From NCBI GenBank assembly GCA_029747015.1, contig JAKOGI010000181.1:462501-526500 (forward strand): 64,000 nt of DNA. The letters run 5' to 3'. This DNA comes from Carnegiea gigantea. Taxonomy: Eukaryota; Streptophyta; Magnoliopsida; Caryophyllales; Cactaceae. The notes under the pieces were generated by a model, which saw only the letters and a program-made list of their open reading frames with translations, had not been told where the DNA came from and searched no databases. This document shows positions 55,086 through 64,000 of the stretch, one piece after another. A program made the position numbers and the translations under genes. Positions within the stretch are counted from its first letter, which is position 1, and every line of letters begins with the position of its first letter.

Positions 55086-56664
55086 GTGATTTTGAGAGGC
55101 TACTATGAGTTGTCAAATAGTTGCATTAGCTTTATGTTTCTTCAATTGCTGATGCCTCAAATCCTCTTCTTGAACTATTGTCCCCCTTTCCTTTTTGGGG
55201 CCTCCGATGGGCCCTCTTTAGCTTGGTGTTGCCCAGCCTTTATGAGGTATGAGACTCTTCCTTGGTCCTATTCTCCCCAATAGTCTCCTTCTTCATTCTT
55301 GCTCCAAAAATCATCGTCGCTTGCTTTAGGGGGCAGATAACCTCCATAGGTTTTGTGTACGCCATCTTCGTCACTTCGCTCTAAGTTATGGACCTCTAGG
55401 TATTGTGTAGGCTTTATCACTCTTGGCTTTCTCCCATGAGTGCTTTGTATGAGCACGAAAGGATCCCATTGCTCTTATTAGTCATTGATAACAAAGATGG
55501 TTTCGTGATCTCCCAACTGGCGTTTTTTAGTTTTGGGCTTCTAGGCTGCTTTAGGTAATAGGAGTTGTCCTGACTTGAACATTCTTTACAACCTATTATT
55601 GATGGTCCAATAGTTTTTGGTGTGATGTGCTCGAGATCGATAGTACTTACAATACTTCGTCAGATGAGAAGACTTGGATTGCTTAGGAGCCTCAGTTTTT
55701 GACTTAACCTCAAGGAGATGGTTTTTTTCTTTGGCCAAAAGTCACTTTAGAGCTAGAGTATAGGTGACCCCTATTAGGGTATACTCAATAAAATAATTTA
55801 TCACATGCATTTCTTGGAAGTCTTAGCCTTTTATCCTTATCTTGTTAGTTGCCTTTCTAGTTGCTACTAGTCTTAGTAGGTGCTTCATTAGATAGCCCTT
55901 CCTCTACCAATATGCCTACGTTCCTTAGTGTGGTAAAATTTTTAAATGGCATGAACCATAGGTGCAGGGTATATGTGGGTTCGAGGTATCAGGAGAATAG
56001 TCCCACTTGGTCAGTTTCTGAAGATCGATCCACTATGTTAGCAGCCTTCGCCCTCGATCTACCAAGGTAGACAGAAAACCCTTCCTTTTCTTCTTGCTTG
56101 GTATCTCTGACTGTGATTGGTAGGTCAATATTGTATGAACGTCGAAAAAGAAATTCATTATAAAAATCATTCTAACTCATGACCTTTTGCAGGTCAACAG
56201 CATTATACCACCTCATTACATCCTTTTCAAATATCAAAGGAAAGATGATGTGGAAGATATCTTTGTCAATCCCTTTTGGTGTCGTTGCGCTAACAAAGTT
56301 CCTGATATAATGTTTAGCATTTTCAGTTCTATGGAACTTGATGTCCAGCATGGTGAACTTTGAAGGTAATTTCCATTTTGGAGTTCAGCTGAATCCTGCA
56401 CAGTCATTATGGTAAATATTGAACATTGAAGATTTATTAAGTGGTTGTTCTATAATCTATACAATATACACTTGGATCATTTCAAGGAATGCTCCTTTCA
56501 TGTTTTTCTCCTTTCTTATTCTCTGTCTCCCTCTTTCCATCGTCATTTACCTCCTCTACATGGGGTTGCTGACTATTCTTTGCTTGGGATTCTTTCCTGG
56601 GGTTTTGGAGGATAGAAGTCATCATCTCTAATCTTTGATCACTCTCTTCCATTTTAGTTTGCAT
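55086..56664 (-). pseudogene. gag: Tat gag, degenerate
   Basis: On the minus strand from 56664: MQTKMEESDQRLEMMTSIL, an acidic-basic linker, then from about 56380 the capsid region with KFTMLDIKFHRTENAKHYIR, FEKDVMRWYNAVDLQKV and RDTKQEEKEGFSVYLGR. A later charged segment (55268-55456) includes YGGYLPPKASDDDFW. Stops occur within the capsid. The start lies almost at the border with repeat B, so leader and 5' LTR are lost. Confidence 0.7.
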
Positions 56665-57680
56665 TCTAATTCATTCACTCACTAACCCTTAACTTGTTTA
56701 ATGCAGCGGAAAAATCTACTTGGATGTCAGCATCGTATTTCACTAAAAAATACAAAGCAAAAATGAGGTTCATTAAAATAATGAGATCAAGATCAAAGTC
56801 AACAGTTCAAAAAAGTCAGTGGTCTAAAGGTCAAACTTAGTCAAATCATAAGGTCCAGCATTTTTTTCATACTAAATAAAACACTTAAACTAAACTGCTA
56901 TATGGCCTCGCTCGCATCCCATCCCCATATAGCACATTAGTACTAGAAACAAAACACCTCAAACAGTGACACGGAGCTTAATAATGTCTACACCTATTTG
57001 TAAAACACCTTCTTAAATTCATTTCAAGCATGTAGGGATAGAAGGGAGCATTCAAATAGTTCGAAAACGATTCCATCCAGTTCAAGATCTTTAAACTTTA
57101 AACATTAGCCATTAGCCAAAATCAAAACAAGTAAATTTCATTGGTGAATGACCCCACCAAAGGGTCTCATGGCTTTCCGGAGAACAGCTTTATGGGTTAT
57201 CAGAACCCTTCTTAGCATACATCCATCCACAATAGCACGTGCCCAAAAACCACATGCTATAACGTAGGGAGACTAGCTTGTCTCTATATTAGAGTAAACC
57301 TTCCATGATCATAGGAGGCACCCTCCTGTGAATTCACCTTAGTCTTTCACTTTATGATTTAGTACATTATGAATAAATCTTCTTAGCTTCCGGAAAGCTT
57401 AATCCATCTCAATCAATCTTCTATTAACTTAGCAAAACTGCCTAAAACATGAACAGCTCAAGTAAAATATTCAATCACAGTGCAATATTTCACGTTCATA
57501 AAACTATAAAATCACAAGTTGAAGCTCACGATTTACACATAAGGTCCCCATGGCATACAATGTGATACAACAATTTCTAAACATCCAAAATTACTTTAAA
57601 AGAGCAACTAAGGAGAGTCAGGGTATAGACATTATCTCGAAATTGCGTAAGGCACCTACCTTGAGCTCAAACTAGAGTAT
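56663..57680. repeat. LTR-like repeat B, copy 2
   Basis: Collinear with 19393-20420; both begin at ATTCTAATTCATT. It abuts the Tat gag start on the left. No frame. Confidence 0.5.
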
Positions 57681-58417
57681 TGAGCCTAAATGATAAAATT
57701 AATGCGTCACCACATGGACTAACTCAAGTGAGTTCTTACATGCAAAACTAATCTTTTTCAACCCAAAAGTCAACCATACCTCTAGGACCACTAGATCGGA
57801 CCAACACCCCTAGATACAGATTTTTATCAGCTCATGTCACTTTTAAAAGGACAAATACTTAAGAAAAACAAATAATGAAACTCAAACCTATTAGAGTTTT
57901 AGCGCAGTTTCAGCTTAGGCTTCTGCCCTAACTTACAGAAGCCATATCTTCACCTATAAGACTCATATGGAGGTATTGACTAACCCCAACTAACAAAAGC
58001 AATTTAAGCATAAAATTAGGTCATTGTAGGGGTAGTTTCTGGTATTGACTAACCCTAAATTCTAAGCATGAATTTACAATTTTTATACAACTAAACCAAC
58101 TCACTTGATCTAAAACTACTCCTTATCATCAATATCGACTCTAAAATTAATAAAACCTATCTAAGCCCCCCTTCAAGAGAGGTTTTGAAGAGAAAGTTTT
58201 CTGTTTTACCTTGAATATAAGAGTGAGAGGCGGAATGATTGTATGAATGCTTTCAAACCACTTAAAATCTAAGAAACAAATTGTAACACAAAAAAGAAGT
58301 ACTTAGAGTTCAAAAACTGAGTGAATTGCTGTAAAAACCAATTCTTTAAGGGCATAAAAACTTAAACTGAAACAACCCAAAAACCTTAAACTTTCTCACC
58401 TAACAACCAAGGAGAGA
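57681..58417. other. Non-coding, repeat-like
   Basis: Probably the continuation of repeat B; a short TGGTATTGACTAACCC word is doubled near 57972 and 58040. No gene is seen. Confidence 0.35.
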
Positions 58418-60372
58418 AGATGCTTAGTGGATGCTTTCGACGTGGGAGTCAACAACACCATGTGAGGGATTGCCCTCTACCACCATCGATAGCTGATCAA
58501 GGAAGAGCTGACAACCGAGGTGGAGCTCAACTTCCTAACCAGAGCCAAGAGAGAACCCTAGGAAACCAGTTGAACCCCGCTCGAGCACTTCAGTAGAGCC
58601 AACAACGAATGCCTAACCGACCGCCCCATGCCATGTGAGGCAGGGTGTAAGTGATAAAGAGGGACACGGTAGAGGATGCTCTTGATATGGCTATGAGTAT
58701 CTTCTCCATTTATTCTTATCTAATAAGTCTTACTTGATTCTGGGGCTAGCCATTCTTTTGTTCACCTGGCATTATTGATAAGTTAATGTTAGTTGCTTCC
58801 CTTAGACCACCTACTATCTCTATCACTATACCTAAGGGAGACGCACTGTAGTGTGGGAAGTTGTTTAGAGGGTGTCCTATCCTAGTAGCTGGGCAAGAAT
58901 TCATAGCTGACCTATGTCACTTTGACTTGACCAATTTTGATGTGATCTTGGGTACAAATTGACTATTGAAATATCATGCCCAAATAGACTGCCTTAAGCA
59001 AAAGGTGGCCTTAAGAGGCCCTCATGTGGATATGGTAGTGCATCAAGGAGCTAACCTAAAACTAGGAGTTAGGTTGATCTTTGCCCTGAAGGCACACAAA
59101 CTCTTGAAACGAGGATGTGAGAGCTACTTATGTAATGTGGGTGACTCAGCAGTAACTGAGTCATTAGTAGAGAGTATACTGGTAGTGTGTGAGTATCTAG
59201 ATGTTTTCATCGAAGAAATCCTTGGCATGTCCCTGCTTAGGGAAGTAGAATTCTATATTGACTTAACCCCTAGAGCTGCTCCAATTTCTAAGGCCCCATA
59301 TAGAACGGCCCCGTTAGAACTTAAAGAATTGAGTACTTAACTTAAGGAACTCGTAAAAAAGGGGTATATTAGGCCAAGTGCCTCGCCTTGGAGAAGACTA
59401 GTACTATTTGTGAAGAAGAAGGGTGCAAGTTTGCGATTGTGCATTGATTACAAGGAGTTGAATAAAATCACCATAAAAAATTGTTATCCACTACCTTAAA
59501 TTGATGACCTCTTTGATCAACTGCAGGGACCTGTAACCTTTTCGAAGATAGACCTCAGATCTGGCTACCACCAACTTCGCATCCAAGAGGAGGACATACA
59601 CAAAATTATTTTTTGTACCTGATATGGGCACTTTGAATTTGCAGTGATGCCCTTTAGACTTATCGATGCACCAACAAACTTAATGAATCTAATGAACTTA
59701 GTCTTTAAATCGTATTTAGATCAGTTTGTAGAAGTGCTCACTGATGACATACTGGTGTACTAAAAAACACTAGAGGAGTATGCTTAGTATTTGAGGATAG
59801 CCCTTGAGGTTCTAAGGAGAAATGAACTCTATACTAAGTTGAAGAAATACGAATTTTCGTTAGAGAAAGTAGCTGTCTTATGTTATATGGTGTCTAAGGA
59901 GGGATTGTCAATAGATGCACAAAAGATAAAGGCAATTACCATGTGGCTAGCCCCAAAAAATGCTATAGAGGTGCGAAGTTTCCCCGAGTTAGGAGAGTAC
60001 TATCAGAGATTTGCTAAAGATTTTTGAATAATAGTAATGCCCCTCATCGATTTAACTAGGGAAATTAATGGTGAAATATGAGTGGATAGGAAAATATGAG
60101 CAAGCATTCCAAGAACTTAAGAAAAAATTTACATATGCACCCACGTTGCCATTACCGTCAGGAACTGAAGGGTTTATCGTATATAGTGACGCTTCATGGA
60201 GTGGGCTGGGGTGCGTATTAATGCACAATGGATGGGTTATAACATACGCATGTTAATAACTGAAGATCCGTGAGAGGAATTGCCCAACTCATGACCTAGA
60301 ACTAGCAGCAGTAGTCCTTGCTCTCAAAATCTGGAGACATTTGTCGTATGGAGTGCTCCATGAGATCTTCAT
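58418..60372 (+). pseudogene. pol: Tekay/Del-type gypsy gag end and pol, interrupted
   Basis: A plus-strand relic. It has a knuckle-like CFRRGSQQHHVRDC (second C lost) at about 58435, then a protease DSGASHSFVH near 58740. From 58966 come reverse-transcriptase pieces: [57 protein letters not shown] (DD intact), then KYEFSLEKVAV and RSFPELGEYYQRF. RNase H follows with VYSDASWSGLGCVLM and THDLELAAVVLALKIWRH. At least eight stops and one frameshift occur. The frame breaks off inside RNase H at 60372, where another element's LTR begins. Confidence 0.8.
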
Positions 60373-61710
60373 TGATATTAGGGAAGTTTTAATATTTATA
60401 AACCCCAAGTGCAAGGTGCATCATTGAGTATTCGGGGTGTCGTCCACAGAGAGCTGGGTTTCCAAATACCAAAGCTCACTCAAGCATACCGATCTAGGCA
60501 ATATAGAGGGTGAAGAAAAGAGGAACTAAACTACTAAAACAAGTAAACAAAACGGAGTTAGATTGTGATCGAATCTAAGACAAACCGACTAATCAAGTTG
60601 AGCCTTCACCTTCCCAAGGTATGCTAGTATTACAAGATGATCGATTGCATCATTAAAGACCACCCAAGCCCTCGCTCAAGAGTTATGAGCGAGTCTAATT
60701 GTTGTAACCTCCTATTTTCGTAGGATTAGCTCAATTAAAGTACAAGATTGACAACCCATGACTTAGCTAGCAACGGAGACTATTTTCATATCCAAATCCC
60801 AGCTATTCTCTCCACCCACACTAGGCAATCAACATCTCTTCTCAACATAAGTCAATTGGCCCAAAACATGAACAAAAGCTCTTTCAAGAATTTCATCGAA
60901 CATATGGCGTGCATGAAAGAAAACTCTAAATTCAAGCTTAAACAATGTGGGTAAAGGCATAAAAAAGGTCAATTAGCCATCAAGAGGCTAATCACCATCC
61001 AAATCAACACAAACTAATCAGCTAAACATCATAAACACAATTGACCCTAATCACAACTAAACACATAAACATGAACACAATCATGAACTAGCAAGTAAAT
61101 TAGAGCAATAACAAAATCTAACAAACTAATAAGCATGAATTAATCACAAAAACTAAGAATCAAACATAATCAAAATAAGACCAAAACATATGAAAATAGA
61201 GAGAGAAGGAGAAGAGGAAACTTATGTTGATTGAATGAACTTGAGAATTAGCAAGTTTGAATCCAAACAGCCAAAACAAATCCTAATCTTCCTAACGTAA
61301 TTCCCTCAAAATGCGTTTTTATTGGGTAAACCTAAGCTAAAAACTCCCAAAAAGTTGTAAAAGGAGAGCCTGGGAGAGCACCAACAAAACCCCTGTTGGG
61401 GCTTTAAATAGAAAAATCAGGCGAGCGAGCGGGGACGGCGGCACACGGCCGTGCCAAGTGGCACGGCCACCCCGTGCTAGGGTGATACGGCCGTGCCCGG
61501 CGGTACGGCGACACACCTTGCGTCGTCGCTTGCTTCGCGTTCTTCCGGCTATTCTTGTTCTATATTTTGTCCTTTTTGCGAGGTTTGGTCGATTGATTTT
61601 ATTACCTACAAATGTAAACAAACAAGTAAAAATCCTAAAGACTAGGTTATTATACGAGCTAAAAGTTAGGCGAAAGAGGCATGTAAAATACGATAAATTA
61701 TCGCCTAACA
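60373..61710 (-). repeat. 3' LTR of an OTA element, minus strand
   Basis: On the minus strand it starts TGTTAGGCGATAATT at 61710, right after a GTATGGGGGTATT polypurine tract, and ends near TAATATCA at 60373. CCTTGCACTTGGGG close to the end resembles the other OTA LTR ends. A GGCACG palindrome cluster lies at 61443-61512. It interrupts the Tekay-type RNase H. The other LTR is outside the window. Confidence 0.7.
61443..61512. repeat. GGCACG/CGTGCC palindrome cluster
   Basis: It contains CACGGCCGTGCC, AGTGGCACGGCC, ACGGCCGTGCCC and GGTACGG within 70 bases. It is related in style to the arrays in the LTRs at 45255, 51272, 9404 and 15511, although these belong to different families. Confidence 0.65.
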
Positions 61711-61729
61711 AATACCCCCATACTTATCT

Positions 61730-61749
61730 TTTGCTTGTCCTCAAGCAAA
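61730..61749 (-). other. Hairpin before polypurine tract
   Basis: On the minus strand TTTGCTTGAGGACAAGCAAA forms an 8-bp stem with AGGA loop. It stands about seven bases before the GTATGGGGGTATT polypurine tract. Confidence 0.75.
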
Positions 61750-63295
61750 ACAAAGGAGAAACTAGCTTAGGAACCTAACTCACTTTCATAGGAATCATGA
61801 TTGCATTTAGCATATGCAATAAGCCTTTTAAACCTCTTGGTTCTTCCAAGTGAACGAGTGAGGTCTCGTGAGAGTTTGCAGAAGATATACCCACAAAATC
61901 TTATAAAAGAAAAATAAAAAGAGAAAGAAAAGAAGAAATCTTTTTGGGTTTACAAATAAAACACAAATGTATATAAGAGATAAAGCTGTACAAATTCTAA
62001 CCAACCAAATTGCCATTGTAATAAAGATATTAGCCTGCATATAGACATAACGTACACATCAAGGCTCTCTATCACCATGGATGACATCAAAGCACTGACT
62101 TTTCACCCTACTGTACATCAAAACTTTGAATCCAGTGCAATGCTTGCGTGCAAGTGCATCGTCATCCTAGGACTTAGGCTTACCATGATGAAACTCAATC
62201 CTACTTGACTGACACAAACTATATTATTGACTTATTAATGCATAAAGCAAGCTTTCCCAGTAGCAATATTGCCTTAAAGGGTAACACCCAGTAGCAGTAT
62301 TACCTCAAAGGGTAACGCCTAGCAGCGCATGCCTCAAATGGATACTTGTCATTCCAGATTTTTATTTTTATTTTTTTCTCTTTTTTTTTGGGAAAAGTAA
62401 ACAAAAATCAAAGTTATCGTGTACAAGACAAGTGGGAGACCCAATCATGGAAGACTAAGACCCTAAGATAATGATGATGGCATATATAAGGATTAGATTA
62501 CACATCTATAATGAACAATTGGGGTTAGAATTAGGGCCTAGAATGAGACACTATGGATGAAGGTCTATATGCATATCATGCTGATATCAATCTAACAGTC
62601 GAAGCACAGAGGATTTAAGCTGATCATCATTGTACGAAGTTTCACCAAAGCAAGTAAGAAAAACTATACAAAAACCCAAAAATTTCACAAAATTATGCAT
62701 AAAAGGGTATATGATTTCCCACTCCCACACCTGAATCTCGCAATGTCCTCATTGGGAGCCGAAGAGTCACTACCACCATAAAACATACAAAAACAAAGAA
62801 AACAAAATCACAAGCACAAGACACACAAAACAAAACACACAAAAAGAAAACAAAGTAAAAGGTGATCATAGCCATCACTTGGCTCAATAGCATCCTAAAT
62901 TTCACCTTAAAGTTGATCACCAACAAAAACAAAGCCTAATATCCATAACTCAACACAACCTAATATCCATAACTAAATAAAAAGAAAAAGAAAGAAAAAA
63001 AAGGAGGCAGAAGAGTTAGAACGAGTATACCAAGTCGAGCACTGAATGTACCCAAATTATGCCACTCTAAGATGGTGCTGTGGAGGCATGAAGAGCATCA
63101 TCCACTCCTCATCATCACTCAAGACTCACGGTAGTGACTCGGATGCCATCAAAGCTCATAAGAGCTCATCAAGTGCCTGAGCATGCAACTCAGATGAATG
63201 CAAGTAAGAGCACCTAAACATAAATCTAGGAATGATAGCAAGTGCTCTCCTAAAATCAAACGCAATAGTTAACATGATTTTTCTAGGCCTATCTT
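61750..63295 (-). other. 3' internal region of OTA element, minus strand
   Basis: Non-coding. It has an A-rich tract on the minus strand at about 62355-62395 and a short tandem repeat at 62258-62345. An FDFRRALAIIPR-like piece near 63200-63260 could be the continuation of the frame upstream. Confidence 0.45.
62258..62345. repeat. Short tandem repeat, ~31-36 bp unit
   Basis: Two and a half copies of a CCCAGTAGCA.TATT.CCT.AAAGGGTAAC unit. Confidence 0.6.
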
Positions 63296-64000
63296 CTAGA
63301 TACATACTATAAGGATTAAGGGGGCATACCCTCTAAAGGTATTCGGGGACTCAGAACAGTCAACCTCATTCCCCTTAAGTATCATATGAGAATCAATAAG
63401 CAACATATCACAACACTCAGGGGAAGGGGAGGGCGGTGAACATGAAGAAGAAGTATGAAATGTATCAAGAGGGTTGGGGCATATATTATCAACAAGATCA
63501 GGACTAGTTAGCCAACCACAACATCCACACATGAAGTCCCTGTGGGAGTCTCATGAAGATCATGCACCTCAATAAAAACATTGCCTGACTTAGAACAAGT
63601 ACCATCCTCGTGAACACTAGCGCTAATACCAAAGGTCTCATCTACCTCGAACTCCGTCGACTGAGCTAATGGGGAAGGTGTATCAAGAAAAGTCATGATG
63701 AACATAGTGTTGTTCCTAAAAGTGCTAGGTGAGGATAGAGTAACAATGGGTAAAGTAGTTAAGAGAGGGTCGAGTATCTCCCCTAGTTCGGACTCTAGAG
63801 GATGGAAAGACGTACCATCATCACACAGATTGGCATCCAATCTAGGAGAACTAAACCTAAGGTCGGTCTCATGTGATAGATCATACTCTTGTATTTTATT
63901 AGCAAACTCATTTTGTTGCTCATTCATTATGTTTATCATACTACACAGTTTAGCAAAACTATCATGTGAAATATCACAGAGATAAGAATTACAGTCATGA
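63296..64000 (-). pseudogene. Unassigned frame of OTA element, runs off window
   Basis: A minus-strand frame is open from the window end to 63508. It reads HDCNSYLCDISHDSFAKLC, then SHETDLRFSSPRLDANLCDD and a serine/threonine/proline-rich stretch. A second frame continues at 63532-63296 with CSPPSPSPECCDMLL and VDCSESPNTFRGY, so a frameshift separates them. It is not a recognisable gag, protease, polymerase or integrase. It lies in the 3' half of the element whose LTR is at 60373-61710. It could be an extra post-pol frame or a linker. Confidence 0.4.

Larger units (their letters stand above)
25702..56664 (-). mobile_element. Tat-lineage gypsy element split by two insertions
   Basis: Reading right to left on the minus strand: gag (about 55800-56664), protease (54852-55085), reverse transcriptase (52727-53600), RNase H (44156-45249), integrase (33280-34479), an antisense spliced gene relic (28861-32770) and a 3' LTR (to 27309). 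The protein types match the Tat group of OTA gypsy elements. The insertions at 34485-44150 and 45255-52721 are flanked by target duplications, and the Tat frame resumes exactly across each. Without the insertions it is about 14 kb. The 5' LTR is missing; at 56.66 kb it abuts repeat B. Many stops show it is long dead. Confidence 0.8.

Overview
The window reads as repeat-packed plant nuclear DNA, probably heterochromatin of a flowering plant. Almost everything recognisable is a transposable element: Ty3/gypsy LTR elements of several lineages (CRM-like and Tekay/Del-like chromoviruses, Tat, and Athila/Retand-type OTA elements), a Ty1/copia gag relic, a CACTA element, hAT-like small DNA elements, and a possible endogenous pararetrovirus relic. 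I found no intact ordinary host gene, no rRNA or tRNA gene and no CRISPR array. Introns with GT/AG borders, tRNA-type primer sites and plant retroelement protein families all point to a plant. The species cannot be named from this sequence.

Layout. 1-7.4 kb is AT-rich relic DNA: a 614-bp hAT-like element (1783-2396), a ~1-kb element with a strong foldback (about 3327-4347) and a broken copia gag (6179-6790). 7431-17405 is a CACTA-type element of about 2.3 kb of its own sequence, carrying two intron-separated exon-like pieces. It was entered by a 7.6-kb CRM-like gypsy element (9404-17031, minus strand, 5-bp target duplication CCACG). 17.4-23.4 kb holds a capsid/gag-like relic between two copies of a repeat with a tRNA-Met-type primer site, an LTR-like repeat, and the 3' end of a dead OTA element. 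23373-25311 is a minus-strand LTR split by a 710-bp hAT-like element.

From about 25.7 to 56.66 kb lies one old Tat-lineage element on the minus strand. Its parts read right to left as gag, protease, reverse transcriptase, RNase H, integrase, a region with a spliced gene relic on the opposite strand, and a 3' LTR. Two younger elements split its pol. A degenerate 9.7-kb OTA element (34485-44150, plus) sits between RNase H and integrase. A 7.5-kb OTA element (45255-52721, plus) sits inside the reverse transcriptase region. In both cases the Tat reading frame rejoins across the target duplication, so the nesting is certain. The 7.5-kb element is the youngest thing here: its LTRs differ by about seven substitutions and two indels over 1.45 kb. 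It carries an intact 829-codon gag-protease frame but no reverse transcriptase or integrase, so it would depend on another element for mobility.

56.66 kb to the end holds a second copy of the LTR-like repeat, a broken Tekay/Del-type pol (58418-60372, plus) cut in its RNase H by the 3' LTR of another OTA element (60373-61710, minus), and that element's 3' internal region running off the window.

Cross-cutting signals of most interest: a GGCACG/CGTGCC palindromic word shared by three different LTR families; a small hairpin just before the polypurine tract in several OTA elements; a TTGGGAGGCAACCCAA hairpin after pol in two of them; and the antisense spliced gene inside the Tat element.
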